DNA from: Adiantum capillus-veneris
Taxonomy: Eukaryota > Streptophyta > Polypodiopsida > Polypodiales > Pteridaceae
Length of the DNA: 64,000 nucleotides
Assembly: GCA_014529385.2 (NCBI GenBank)
Contig: CM043966.1
Coordinates: forward strand, 86,272,087-86,336,086
Reading direction: 5' to 3'
Part shown: positions 12,037-23,725 of the stretch, piece after piece
Layout of the letters: each line of letters opens with the position of its first letter
Position numbering within the stretch: position 1 is the first letter of the stretch
Notes under the pieces: model-generated
Database searches by the model: none
Told to the model about the DNA's origin: nothing
The model's input: the letters and a program-made list of their open reading frames with translations, nothing else
Translations under genes and position numbers: made by a program

Positions 12037-12255
12037 ATGAAAGAGTACAACCTACCTCAAGATAGATCACACATACCGACACATGTACGCTCAATAAAGG
12101 TAATAATGGACTTGAAGGCTCACTACCAGCACGTCATCGACACCATGCTGGGTGGGGAGCGTTTTTTTGAGGTTCTGGCATCAGACCAGCCATTTGTCTT
12201 ACCTTTGGTTCAAGGCAATGTACCGTTTGAGATTTTAATCTATGTCCTAGTATAA
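12037..12255 (+). CDS. 72-residue leader ORF, unknown function
   Basis: ATG to TAA encodes 72 residues beginning MKEYNLPQDRSHIP and containing QPFVLPLVQGN. An ORF of equal length is kept open in the second unit (20,426-20,644) with scattered amino-acid changes, while the surrounding sequence has stops. It lies ~95 bases upstream of the gag ATG. It may be the N-terminal part of Gag or a separate small protein. I do not recognise a family. Confidence 0.4.
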   Translation: MKEYNLPQDRSHIPTHVRSIKVIMDLKAHYQHVIDTMLGGERFFEVLASDQPFVLPLVQGNVPFEILIYVLV

Positions 12256-12349
12256 GAGGGTATACGCCTCCTTGTAAAAAAAGAAGAAAAAAGGATTTTT
12301 TTTTTTGGAAAGCTAAGCAGTGTGTCTTTCTAGCTGTCTCTCAGTAATC

Positions 12350-13485
12350 ATGGCAAGTGTAGCATTTCCAACATTTAAAGGAAAGAAGGGGGAGGATTTG
12401 GTAACAGACTTCCTAGATGACTTTGAAGTAACATGTGTAGTGAGCAACAAAGATACAAATGAATCCCGGGTTAGACTCTTTAAGCATCTCATGAAGCTAG
12501 AAGCTAGGTCATGGTACAAGCACTTCCACAAGCAACTAAGGATGAGTGGGAGCCCTTAAAAACCACTTTTAAGAGGCTCTCTGGGGGAGGTACCACTTCA
12601 GAGAAGTTGTGGGACAAGTTGAGAGACTTGAAGCAGGAGGGTCTTTTAGAGTATGCCACCTATGAGTCCAAATTTGTGGATTTGTGGGAACGGTGGGTTG
12701 AGTCATTGGAAAGGGGGGAAGCTGCACCCGATTTCCTAAAGAAAGAGAGGTTCACGCATGGCTTATGGCCGCTTCTCAAGGAGAAGGTGAAGGATAGATT
12801 CCCGGCTACGTACGAGTTAGTCATCGATTGCTCTCCTTAAGGACAAGAAGCTGCGAATGAAAGCCAAAGAAAGCGAGTGAACAGAAGTAGGAACATTGCG
12901 CCGACCAACAACCATGACAACCACCATTCCACCACTACCATTGTCTCCTGGGGTAAGAGATGACCAACAAGATATGTTGGCCCATATTACTGACCTGCTA
13001 CATAATTTTTTTGTCCACTTGATCTAGCAAGGAAGGAATCAAAAAAGAGATCAAGACCTAGGAAGAGCACGACGACAAAACAGGGAGTATCACTGCTACA
13101 ACTACAAAGTACTATTGTCCCAAACCACGACAAAACTATAATAGAGAAGGTAGGAGGAACCAACTGTCACCCCCTAGAGAAAGAACACCCCCACCCCGAG
13201 CACCATCCCCACCAACACAAATTCTACGTCCACCCTAAGCACCACCACAAGCATCCATTCCACCTCTTCCACCGGCACCATCACCTGATCGCCCTGTAAA
13301 CAGCATAAGTCTAGAAGAGAAAGGAAAGGCCGTAGTAGTGGATCCACCCAGAGCAAAGGAGAGGGATAAGGGTAAGGAGAAGGTAACATTTCTAGAACCA
13401 TTTGAAGCCATGACTGTGAAAAGATCTAGGAGGGAAAAAGCTACACAATCTGATGATGAGAGAAGCATGAAAGGAGAGACCATCC
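12350..13485 (+). pseudogene. gag: gypsy Gag, first copy, frameshifted
   Basis: ATG at 12,350 opens a frame starting MASVAFPTFKGKKGEDLV. The retrotransposon Gag core follows: LEARSWYKHF, then in another frame TKDEWEPLKTTFKRLSG and EGLLEYATYESKFVDLW. The frame change lies at about 12,515-12,530 (the first frame stops at 12,559) and the second frame stops at 12,840. A zinc-knuckle segment near 13,094 has lost a net 17 bases relative to the second copy (21,486-21,527), removing its histidine. Downstream is a proline-rich and basic linker leading to protease. It would form the particle shell but is not translatable as one protein. Confidence 0.75.
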
Positions 13486-13992
13486 ATGCCACGACGAAAA
13501 TTGGGCATCACCGACTTCCAGTTAGGGGAAATCTCTAAGCCCTATGATCTAGCATTGGATGTGGCAAAGCAAGGACCAGATATTACATGGCCACAGTTTT
13601 TACATCTCTCACTAAAGGTAAGATGGCAATGGTCCAAAATGGTAAGTACAAGACACTCCAAAGCAAAGGTAGCCGGAGCAATTTTGGGTTGCAACATGGA
13701 TAACATCCTTCCAATTGTCGACATCAACATAAAAGGAAAGAGGGTTGGAAATACCTACATTGATGGAGGTGCACAAATCTGTGTGATAAGTAAAGATATG
13801 ATGCTTCACTTAGAGCTCGAGGTTGATAGGCCTTCTCCATGCAAGGCAAAGATGGAAAACAAGGCAAGAGTAAAGTGTGTAGGTGTGGTAAGTGCTGTGA
13901 AGATAAAAGCTTTCAACACTGAGGTAGAGGTAGATGTTTTTGTAATGCCTACTAAGGGGGAGGGCTATCCACTAATCTTGGGAAGGCCATAG
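13486..13992 (+). pseudogene. gypsy aspartic protease domain
   Basis: This open segment contains a retropepsin site, YIDGGAQICVIS, with the catalytic aspartate followed by GG, as in many Tat proteases. The flap/second half ends with PLILGRP, the usual GRD/GRP-like motif. It is stopped by TAG at 13,990 and continues in frame into the RT region. It would cleave Gag-Pol. Confidence 0.8.
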
Positions 13993-15762
13993 TTGATGGC
14001 CATGAAGGCAAAACAGAACTGGGGCACTGGCTTTCTACACATGACTGGTGAGAAAGAGGAGACTATCTACTACGACATGAAGACTGGCAAGCAGAAGCAA
14101 ATGAATCTAGAAACATCAGCAGATGAAACCACTAGCGAGTCTTCCACTTCTGAGGAGGAGATCACATCCACCAACGAAAGTGACAGTTCCATCGATGTGA
14201 TGGGTGTCCTCATAAAGGATCCAAAAAGGGTAAGCACAACTGGTAATCCGTCACCAGAAGGGCAACGCAATGAAAAGGAGAGCAAATCACCTGGCCTAGG
14301 AGAACGTAGGTTGAAGGGTATGTTGTCCATGGAATTAACACTTGAGGAGAGAGATAGTTTTTTGCAAATGTTGATTGGATTTCCTGACCTGTTCATTGAC
14401 AACTATGAAAGAATCACAGGCATTGCAATGGTGGAACATCATATTAAGCTGAAGGAAGGGGTAAAACCAGTGGTGTAAAAGCTACGACGACTGGGGGTCA
14501 TACAAGAAAAGGCACTCTTGGCCGAGGTAAGGAAGCTGCTGGAAGCAAGGTTCATCTATCTTGTAGAAAACTCAGAGTGGGTGTCACCCATAGTAGTGAC
14601 GCCTAAAAAGAATTGTAAGTGGAGGGTCTGCATTGACTACAAACCACTAAATGCAGCTACAAAGAGAGATCACTTTTTTCTCCCTTTCTTGGATGAAATT
14701 TTGAATGAAGTAGCGGGTTTTGAATGCTACACCGTGTGTGATGGTTATTCTGGATATTTTCAAATGCGCATAGCCTTGGAAGATCAGCTAAAAACCACTT
14801 TTATCACACCATGGGGTTGTTTTGCATATAGAGTTATGCCATTTGGTCTCACAAATTCAACTGCCACATTCCAAAGATATGTCACATATGTCTTTCAATC
14901 GTTCATTGGAACATCCATAAGAGTGTCCATTGATGATTTTTGTATATATAGCTCTCGCATCTCACACTTAGAAAAGGTAACTGAAGGTTTGGCCAGGTTG
15001 CAAATCTTAGGAGGGCAATTAAATGTGGATAAATGCCACATTGGGGAGAGTAAAGTCATTCTACTAGGCCATGAAATTTCAGCAAAAGGTATCAACACCG
15101 ATCCAAGTAAGGTGTCTGCACTCATAGCCCTACCTTCACCAACAACCGCACGTCAACTGGTCTCTTTTTTACAAAAAGTGAGGTACTTGAGTAGATTCAT
15201 ACATCTACTATCACAACTTGTTCTACCACTGCAACAAATCACTCAAAAATCAACTTTCACCTGGGACGAGGAAAGTGAACATCACTACAACAAGGTAAAG
15301 GAGGTCTTAGCCACCCTACCAACTATCTCACCATGTAAGTGGGATGAAAAATTCTATGTCACCTCAAGTGTGGGTGATGACTCATTGGGGGTTGTTCTAC
15401 TCCAAAAGGATACAACAACATATTTCATGAGGCCAATCTACTTCTCTAGTCGAATGATGACAGTAGCAGAGAAAGGTTTCACCCATGTAGAACACTTAGT
15501 CCTAGCTCTTAGATTTGCAACTACAAAGTTTAGGTCATATTTGTTGCCCAAGAAATTTGTGATTCCAACCATGGATGAGATGTTTCCCTATGTTGTACAA
15601 CACATGGATGTGTCTGCTAGGATTACTAAATGGCTAGTTCGTCTGCAAGAATTTGACTACACGATACAGGTGGAAAGCACGACAAGGGAAGGCTTGGGGG
15701 GACTCATGACCTACCAAGGCTTTGAGAGGAAGGAGAAGCAATCTAAAGGGGAAGAAATTTGA
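13993..15762 (+). pseudogene. gypsy reverse transcriptase and RNase H
   Basis: Same frame as protease, interrupted by TAA at 14,476-14,478. An acidic Ser/Thr/Glu-rich spacer (SSTSEEEITSTNESDSS) precedes RT. RT motifs: WVSPIVVTPKK, WRVCIDYKPLN, CDGYSGYFQM (catalytic Asp), MPFGLTNSTATFQRY and SIDDFCIYS, where the usual YLDD/YVDD is SIDD: both metal-binding aspartates are kept but the tyrosine is replaced by serine. The connection and first RNase H follow (FTWDEESEHHYNKVKEVL, YVTSSVGDDSLGVVLLQ, YFSSRMM). TGA ends the segment at 15,762. Confidence 0.88.
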
Positions 15763-15780
15763 TTACTTCCAATACCACCG

Positions 15781-16110
15781 ATGGTAGAAGGAGCACACTC
15801 TCTCTACTTTGATGGCACCTACAAGCGAACATCTGACAAAGCAGATGCAGGCATAGTGGTCTTTGATGACAAAGGGGTAAAGCTATTTTCGCTTGGCCAT
15901 TTGTTAGATTCACATTCTAACAATGAATCTGAATACGCAGCACTAACCAAGGGTCTACAATGGTGCATCTCGCAAGGGGTAAAACGCATTAATGTATTTG
16001 GGGATGCTCTACTTTTGGTAAGGCAAGTAAATGGAGTATGGACATGCAAGAATCCTAGCTTGAGGACTCACTTAAGGAGTGTAAAAACCTTGTTGGATAA
16101 GATTGAATAA
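15781..16110 (+). pseudogene. second (archaeal-type) RNase H of Tat lineage
   Basis: The frame starts MVEGAHSLYFDGTYK and shows RNase H landmarks: LYFDG (Asp), NNESEYAALTKGLQW (Glu) and FGDALLLVRQVNG (Asp). A second RNase H after RT-RH is the described hallmark of Tat/Ogre/Retand gypsy elements. It ends at TAA 16,108, and the frame stays open afterwards to 16,533. Confidence 0.8.
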
Positions 16111-17490
16111 GATCAAATACACCATATCCCAAGGGCTCAAAACCATGAAGCAGATGCCCTAGCAAGTGAAAGACTGCAGGAAGTGTTGGTTGGGGCTATA
16201 AAGCTAAAGCTCCCTCTATTTCAAGGTAGCGATGCCTTACCTGACATCATGCATTTTTTGGAAACAGGAGAATGCCCATCGGATTTAACAAAGGGGCAGA
16301 AGCAATGGCTAACGTGGAAGGCCACAAGGTATCGACTCATCAATGACGTTTTGTATTGTAAGGGTAAGGACCAAATACTTAGGAAGGTCCCTCTCTCTAA
16401 TGAAATCACGGGAGTAATTGCTAGTTTTCATGACGCGGTTTGTGGTGGTCACTTTGCCCTAGACATAACGAGTAGGAAAATATTGCAGGCTGGCTTCATA
16501 TGGCCTAGCCTCAACCGAGATATACACCACTGATGCAAGACGTGTAAGTTGTGTCAAAGGCCGGCACTAAGTCACTTATGAGTGAACCTCAGACACCTAT
16601 TCTTTCATATGGGTTGTTTGAAAAGTGGGGTATTGATGCCATAGGACCATTGCCTAGGGCCAACTCAGGGAAATTTTACATCATCATGGGAGTTGACTAT
16701 ATGACTAGATGGGAGGAAGCTATAGCCACTACTAGAATCACGGTAGTAGAGGTAGCTAAGTTTATCTACGATCACATATGTTGTAGGTTTGGCACACCAT
16801 TAGAGATCATCTCTGATAGAGGGCCAAGTTTCAGAGCAGACTTGGTAGGAGAATTAATGCAGAAACTTGGCATTACAAGGAAGCACTCCTCACCATATTA
16901 ACCTCAATGTAATGGCCTAGTTGAAAAGGTGAACGGAATGGTTTCTAAAATTATTACCAAGCAAGTAAACAATCATCCTGGAGAATGGGATAAGTACCTA
17001 CTACCAGCTTTGTGGTCTTACAGAACCTCATTCCGTACATCCTTAGGATTCACACCGTATCATTTGGTATTTGGTAAGGAAGCAATCTTGCCCATTGAAG
17101 TGCAACTACAAAGTCTAAGAGTAATGGCAAGCCAACTTCAGCATCCCAACATGCATTTGAGAGATCAAATCATCGACTTGGAAAGACTATATTTGGACAG
17201 AGAAGAAGCAATAAATTATTATGCGGCTCAAGGAGAGCACAAACAGCTTAGCTTTAACCAGCATCTTCGGAAAAAAGAATTAAAGAAAGGAATGTTGGTG
17301 CTCCGCTACAACAATCGCTTCGACACACGCAAAGATAAGAAACCCTTACTCCGATAGGAAGGCCCATTCCTCATCACGAAAAAGGATGCCAATGGAAGCT
17401 ACTAGCTTATGGAAGTTGATGGCCAACTTCATAAAACCACGGTAAATGGTTGGCGGCTCAAACCTTATTTTCTTCGATTTGACTAAGCTC
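16111..17490 (+). pseudogene. gypsy integrase, broken by stops and a frameshift
   Basis: An HHCC zinc domain (HDAVCGGHFALD...CKTCKLCQR) is cut by TGA at 16,531. A frameshift near 16,550-16,580 follows. The core has WGIDAIGPLP, ISDRGPSF and a glutamate in LVEKVNGM, interrupted by TAA at 16,899-16,901. The C-terminal part (LPALWSYRTSFRTS, TPYHLVFGKEAILPIE) ends at TAG 17,355. The remaining tail, including VNGWRLKPYF, is readable to ~17,486. It would insert the cDNA but is inactive here. Confidence 0.85.
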
Positions 17491-17601
17491 CACCTATCAA
17501 AATTCTTGATGAGGATACGCCATCAACCTCCACCTCCGACTACTATGATCAAATAGATGAGTTAGAGGCATGAATTCCCCTAACCTAAGGGAGAGGGCTA
17601 A

Positions 17602-18226
17602 TGACGCCGAGTTATCCGCACCGCCCTCTAGCTCTGCATGAAAGCTGAGGTTCTCGGAAACAATGGCGGACGCCACCTTTTCTCTTCAAAACCACTCTCT
17701 TTCATTATGATCCACACTCTCTCTCTCTTATCCCCCCCCCTTTTTTTTCCTCACACACACCTCTCTCCCCTCCCCTTTGTTTTCTTCCCACCGGCAGGCC
17801 GAGCCCGACCCCGCCCCCATCTCTCCCCTCTCTCACTACCTCCGTCCCCCCCTTCTTTCTCTGTCTTTCCTTCCTCTCCCTCGTTGATCTCTCACTATGT
17901 GAACAACCCATAAGGGGAGCAATAATAATGCACTCTTCCCTTTCCCTCATATCCCCCCATTGACCCCATTTAATTCCCCCCTTCCTCGCTCAGAGATGGT
18001 CGAAAGCAGCCCTACTAGCCCATCTCTCTCTCCCCCCCTTGTGCGTCCTCTCGGACCAGCCCGTAGGCACATGAGATGACATGTCTCTCTCTCTATCTCC
18101 CACAACCCACACACACCCACTCCCTCCCTCACACCCCCGCACTCTTGCTCTCTCGCTCTCTGTGCTCGGACTAGCCCGTAGGCGCCGTTTGCAGGCACGA
18201 AGCCATCTCTCTCTCTCTCTCTCACC

Positions 18227-18260
<34 letters not shown>

Positions 18261-18802
18261 GCACTCTCTCCCCTCCCACCTTCCCCAACGCTTTGTCCTC
18301 TCTCCGTTCTCTTTTCCTTGCGCAGTAAACACACAATATATATATATATATATTATGCACATAATTGATTAAAAAACCCCACCTTCCTCCTTCTCTTGCT
18401 CCCACACACGGCACTACACATACCTACCACATATGATACACATACTCACAACACATATACACCATACATACACACATGCATGCACATACGCATATATGCA
18501 CTCACAAAAAAACGAAAAGGAAACTATCGATGTCAACACCAGAGGAAAGAAGGAGGCCAAGTTGCAAATTTCCAACACCAAAACAAGAAGTGGCACCGAA
18601 GGCACAACCCAGCCAGCACCAAAAGGAGGTAACACAAAACAACATGGCTTCTCACGACAAAAACCGACTCCAGCAGCACTTAAACATCACACCGACCACC
18701 CGAATCATCGACAAAACCCTTGTAAATGCCCCAAAACCCCACTTTTCCCTAATAACCTAGCCATGGCTAGTGGATTGTAAAAAAAACTCTCCCCACCCCA
18801 CT

Positions 18803-18864
<62 letters not shown>

Positions 18865-19865
18865 TAGAGAGGCATCTAAACCTTCTACAGCGAGACCAAA
18901 GGATATTTGCAATGACCAGTAGGTAAGGACCACCTCTCAAGCCTATATAAAGAGGCCTCCACACAACAGAGACCACACAAGTGAAGGAGGAGCATACTAG
19001 CTCCATGCACTCTACATTGTAAGCACCACTAAGCACGTAATGAACCCCATGCTAGAGAGATAATGGCATCATGTTTTAGTTTAAGCTTGGGCATTTTAGC
19101 ATTGGAAACATCACCATTCTCCCCATGATTCACCACATCACGGTTGAGTTACTAATCATGATCTTTCCATGTACGTGAAGTAGTCACTACTCTCCCGCCA
19201 AGCAACATGAGCACGCTTGGATTGAAGGCATCAATGCCATGCTACCTTGGGCTGCTCTGGATGTTGGTGATTGATGTCGTCGGTGGCCGCATCGTCTTGA
19301 TATTCCCCTCAACTAACCTTCCCGCTAACTTCAACCTCGCCATGCACCATTTTGGCGCCCACTTTCCATGATGCATTCCTAATGCCAAGAGCCAAGTTTG
19401 TAATTGTCAAGATCACCACTTGTAAGTATCATCATCGCCAATAAAGGGTGCAATGTTGTTTTGATCTTTGTTGTCCTTTCTCTATTTTGATTTCCCATAG
19501 TTACGGGATGTTTCGTCTGTTGTATACCGCCATGCTTGTGCTCCATCACGTGCAATCTCTCCCGCCAGTCAGTATGCCCTGTTTCGAGCTTTTCACATAC
19601 CTCCCTCATGCACACACTAATGACTAGTGATTCGGCATTTCTTACATGTGGACGTTTGTTACACCACCATTTCATGTTGATTACCTAGCAGGAATTTCAC
19701 GTTTGCTATCCTAGACCATGTATGTTTGTGTCCCAGCCGCACTTATGCTAGGTGGTGCCCCTTCCTGCCTATACGATCACTCCTACCATGAGATGATGCT
19801 TGGAAATGATCAGGCTATGTGTGGTGTAGAGGCCACCCCATATGGCATGTCATTTCCGGCTATCA
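17602..19865 (+). repeat. Tat-like LTR, shared middle copy
   Basis: Begins TGACGCCGAGTTATCC after the purine run AAGGGAGAGGG and ends GCTATCA before the second PBS. It is the 3' LTR of the complete unit and the 5' LTR of the truncated unit. It has a TATA box at 18,944-18,952 and a CT run at ~18,807-18,862. Confidence 0.8.
18944..18952 (+). promoter_or_regulatory. TATA box of the middle LTR
   Basis: TATATAAAG in the same context as 10,629-10,637. Confidence 0.55.
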
Positions 19866-19870
19866 TTTTC

Positions 19871-19890
19871 TTTGCGCCCCCACCGAGGAC
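19871..19890 (+). promoter_or_regulatory. primer-binding site, second copy
   Basis: TTTGCGCCCCCACCGAGG, equivalent to 11,483-11,502. Its presence after the middle LTR shows that the sequence to the right is an internal region and not flanking DNA. Confidence 0.65.
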
Positions 19891-20425
19891 CCTTTCATGA
19901 AACCCTCTAGTTTACAAGACTGAAACCCCTAAAATTTTGTGGATGGATGAATGGGTAGCAGGGTTTGCTAAATGGACGACATAAGAAGAAGAGCTCCAAG
20001 CACAACTAGACGAACTCCGCATCTCCATCGAAGCTCGAGTGCTAGGCATAACAGTAATCAATTTACAGTGGGAGAGTCAACCAACACACCAAACTCAGTG
20101 TATATACATAGGCCAGGTGCCAAGAAGAAGAAGGAGAAGGTCGAAACCATGTTCGCAACCTACAACCAACCCGCAACAACAAGATGGAGGGAGCTCTGCG
20201 CAATAGAGAATCAACACTATTCTACTTCGAGAATCGGGTAACTAAAGTCACCGAGGTAATTATCACAGTTAGTTTCCAAATCGCACCTGATGCTGCATCG
20301 CAGATCACGGAAGCACTTGCTCGCGCTCTTACTAGAGAAACTAGGGATCTACTGAGTTTGTTTCAGGAAAGAACATCATCCTCTCCCACAAGCTTGGACA
20401 GTGACTAAGCACCTCTAAGCTTCAC

Positions 20426-20644
20426 ATGAAACAGTACAACCTACCTGAAGACAGATCACACATACCGACATGTGTACGCTCACTCAAGGTAATACTGGAC
20501 TTAAAGGCTCACTACCAACACGTCATCGACACCATACTGAGTGGGGAGCATTTTTTTGAGTTTCTGGCATCAGATCAGCCATTTGTCTTACCTTTGGTAC
20601 AAGGCAATGTAACATTTGAGATTTTAATCTATGTCCTAGTATAA
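20426..20644 (+). CDS. 72-residue leader ORF, second copy
   Basis: Same length as 12,037-12,255, beginning MKQYNLPEDRSHIP. Differences from the first copy are scattered substitutions without a frame break. Function unknown. Confidence 0.4.
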   Translation: MKQYNLPEDRSHIPTCVRSLKVILDLKAHYQHVIDTILSGEHFFEFLASDQPFVLPLVQGNVTFEILIYVLV

Positions 20645-20741
20645 GAGGGTATACACTCCTCCTTGTAAAAAAAGAAGAAAAAATGATTTTTTTTTTTTGG
20701 CAAGCTAAGCAGTGTGTCTTTCTAGCTCTCTCTCAGTAATC

Positions 20742-21765
20742 ATGGAAAGTGTAGCATTTCCAACATTTAAAGGAAAGAAGGGGGAGGATTTTGTAATAGA
20801 CTTCCTAGATGACTTTGAAGTAGCATGTGTAGAGAGCAACAAAGATACAGATGAATCCCGGGTTAGAATCTTTAAGCATCTCATGAAGCTAGAAGCTAGG
20901 TTATGGTACAAGCACTTCCACAAGCAACTAAGGATGAGTGGGAGCCCTTAAAAACCACTTTTAAGAGGCGCTCTGGGGGAGGTACCACTTCAGAGAAGTT
21001 GTGGGACAAGTTGAGAGACTTGAAGCAGGAGGGTCTTTTAGAATATTCCACCTATGAGTCCAAATTTGTGGATTTGTGGGAACGGTGGGTTGAGTCATTG
21101 GAAAGGGGGGAAGCTGCACCCGATTTCCTAAAGAAAGAGAGGTTCACGCATGGCTTATGGCCGCTTCTCAAGGAGGAGGTAAAGGATAGATTCCCGGCTA
21201 CGTACGAGTTAGCCGTCGATTGCTCGCCTTAAGGACAAGAAGCTGCTATTGAAATCCAAAGAAACTGAGTCAACAGAAGTAGGAACATCGCACCGACCAA
21301 CAACCATGACAACCACCATTCCATCACTACCACTGGCTCCTAGGGTAAGAGATGACCAACAAGATATGTTGGCCCATATTACTGACTAGCTACAGAATTT
21401 GTTTGTCCACTTGATATAGCAAGGAAGGAATCAAGAAAGAGATCAAGACCAAGGAAGAGCACGACGACAAAACAGGGAGTATCACTGCTACAACTACGGA
21501 GAAGATGGTCACAGTATGTACTATTGTCCCAAACCACGACAAAACTATAATAGAGGAGGTAGGAGGAACCAACTGTCACCCCCTAGAGAAAGAACACCCC
21601 CACCCCAAGCACCAGCCCCACCAACACAAATTCCACGTCCACCCCAAGCACCACCACAAGCATCCATTCCACCTCTTCCACCGGCACCACCACCTAATCG
21701 CCCTGTAAACATCATAAGGCTAGAAGAGAAAGGAAAGGCCGTAGTAGTGGATCCACCTAGGGTAG
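20742..21765 (+). pseudogene. gag: gypsy Gag, second copy, truncated
   Basis: Begins MESVAFPTFKGKKGEDFV. The same frame change as in the first copy occurs after LEARLWYKHF, continuing as TKDEWEPLKTTFKRRSG. The zinc knuckle at 21,486-21,527 reads C-Y-N-Y-x4-H-x4-C, so its second cysteine is tyrosine. A proline-rich tail follows. Homology to the first unit ends around 21,765 (after GTGGATCCACC), and no protease or RT follows. Confidence 0.75.
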
Positions 21766-22673
21766 ACTCTGTTGGGAATCCATGATTTTGAAACACAAAA
21801 ACTTCCTCTTGTTTTCCCCTTTTCTCACTTCTCCCCCCCCCCCCCCCAAATATGATACCCCCATCCTTACTTTTAAGCTTGGGAGATAAATTATTGGGGG
21901 CCTTCCCCTAACTTATACGCTTATGTAACTTGTAAAAAAAACCCCCTCCCCTGCACTTACGTGGTGCGGGAAATTTTTCATGGTGAATCCCACGGGTTCC
22001 GGCTATCATTTGGAAAATTGCCAAAAAAAAAACGCAAAGAAGTCTTTGCAAGCCAATTTTCAGGTTATGGACAATATTTCTTGATCCAAATCACCTCATA
22101 TCTCATACACAGGGTCTATACAATGTCTAGAACCAGTTTGTACCAAAAAAATGTCAAGTTTGGAAGAAAAGTTAATAATAGCGATTATTTACTTTCTAGC
22201 CAAAATTGGAGAGTTTTGATATTTTGCCATCATACATCCAAATTACATGATGTGTAAAGCCCATTAGTCAATTTTGAACCAATTTGGAGCTTAAAATCTC
22301 AAATTTCCTTTATATCTACTGTTTCAGAGACCTAAAGCCAAAATCTGGTACCATTTCCACCCTATGCATCCAAATGAGCCCATATTTCACTCAGAGTATG
22401 TATTTGGCATATACTTCAAGCCTATGAAGCCAAGTTTGAAAAAAGTTGAAAAATTGGCTCAGCTGTAAATAATCGCGATTATTTACTTTGGTTGCAAAAA
22501 TTCATTTTGACTTTACAATTTTGTTCCTTGCATGTTTTTATGCATCTATGCTTATTCAGAAATTGATTTGAAGCAAATTGGACCAAAATTGTAAGCATTT
22601 CAAACTAAAGGACATTTCAGAGAAAATTCTAACAAATCTGCTAACTTTGCACTCTATTCACTCAATAGGAGCC
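21766..22673 (+). other. non-coding leader with two ATAATCGCGATTAT palindromes
   Basis: After a C-rich run (21,833-21,847), no gene is seen until 22,674. A 22-bp perfect palindrome occupies 22,465-22,486 (arms GTAAATAATCG and reverse complement). An imperfect version with one core change (TAATAGCGATTA) lies at 22,173-22,191. The two are ~294 bases apart. The layout matches the leader at 30.9-32.0 kb. Confidence 0.6.
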
Positions 22674-23426
22674 ATGGAAGAAGTAGAGAGAGCCAAGAAA
22701 ATGCTCAACGAGAAGGAGAAGTTGTAGGATCTACCCACTTATCAATTGGATCCAGACTCAGTCAAAGCCACCAAGGCAGCATACCTCTCCAAAGAATAGC
22801 TAGAAGAACATCATACCACAGTCTTCACTGGCAGGTTCAAGAGTGAAGAGGGACATCATGTGGAGTTGCAACTCCTACCTAAGGAAGTACATGATGTTGT
22901 CGCCAAGCCAGAGACCAAAGAAGCCAACCGCAGGCTAGGACTCAGGGACTTCTATGAACAAGAGCCTTACGAAGTGGATTTTCAGAAAGCTTACAAGATT
23001 CTATCCACAATTAAAGAAGATGGAACCGCACAAATATCTGACACTCAGGGTAACAAGGTCGAGGTGCTCATAACCAAAGATATAGTGGCAGAGGCACTTG
23101 GACTGCCTACAGAGGGAATGACCATGAGAGCAAGAGACAAGAAAACATCATGAACCTTTACCAAAGAGAGAGTTGCAGCTACCTTTGCAGATTTGATTCA
23201 CAAACAAGTGGAAGAGCCAACCCAATTATACCATCAACACTTTCATTTCTTGGCAAAAAGGCCACCAAGGTACACCACGCCGAATCACGCGATTTCCACC
23301 ACATTTACCCAAGTTCTCAAATCGACAACCAGGCAACTAGTGGACCATTCCCAATATGTCCTGACCACCTTGAAGGGCACCAAGAAAGGAGGCAAATCAC
23401 TTACTTGGGTGCACCATAAGTTTTGA
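22674..23426 (+). pseudogene. unclassified retroelement ORF, N-terminal part
   Basis: ATG at 22,674 opens a frame broken by TAG at 22,725, TAG at ~22,797 and TGA at 23,151 but otherwise continuous to TGA 23,424-23,426. It includes the segment VLITKDIVAEALGLPTEG. Downstream, in a shifted frame, ITYHAIGMADNLLPPGEV appears near 23,425-23,490. I recognise this style from plant retrotransposon-encoded proteins of unknown function that lack RT, but cannot name a family. Its place downstream of a palindrome-bearing leader suggests the first ORF of an LTR element. Confidence 0.5.
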
Positions 23427-23499
23427 CAAGGATAACATACCATGCCATCGGCATGGCTGACAATCTACTACCTCCCGGGGAGGTCACCTAATAAAAATG

Positions 23500-23725
23500 T
23501 AACCTATCATGTGAGTTCAACAGAAGGGTATTTAAAGTTCTTGAAACTTACAGAAATATATATACAGAAGGGTATTATTTTTTCAAATTTGAAAAAAACT
23601 TACAGATTTTAAAAGAAAAGGGTACATTATATTCTTAACAAAATTCACAGATAAGGGGTTTTACAAACATGTCTTGAACGTACGTGATATGGTATTTTTA
23701 CACATAGTGAACCCCCCGAGTACTA
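23500..23725 (+). repeat. AT-rich dispersed repeat
   Basis: It contains repeated AGAAGGGTAT / AAAAGGGTAC words and the segment AAGGGGTTTTACAAA...TCTTGAACG...GTGATAT. A related segment lies at ~46,330-46,500 (AAGGGGTTTGAAAATAGTC, then TTTGAACGCACATGATATAA, then ACCTCCC). It interrupts the ORF series on both sides. Confidence 0.5.

Larger units (their letters stand above)
9237..21765 (+). mobile_element. Tat-like Ty3/gypsy tandem: LTR-int-LTR-partial int
   Basis: The first unit is complete: LTR (9237-11477), PBS, gag, protease, RT-RNase H, a second RNase H, integrase, purine tract (17,586-17,597) and LTR (17,602-19,865). The sequence then continues into a second PBS, leader and gag that follow 11,478-13,350 closely, until homology stops near 21,765. 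RT before IN is the gypsy order. An extra RNase H downstream of RT-RH, and a PBS related to TTTGGCGCCCACCG, are features of the Tat lineage. Both units carry many frame breaks. Confidence 0.88.
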
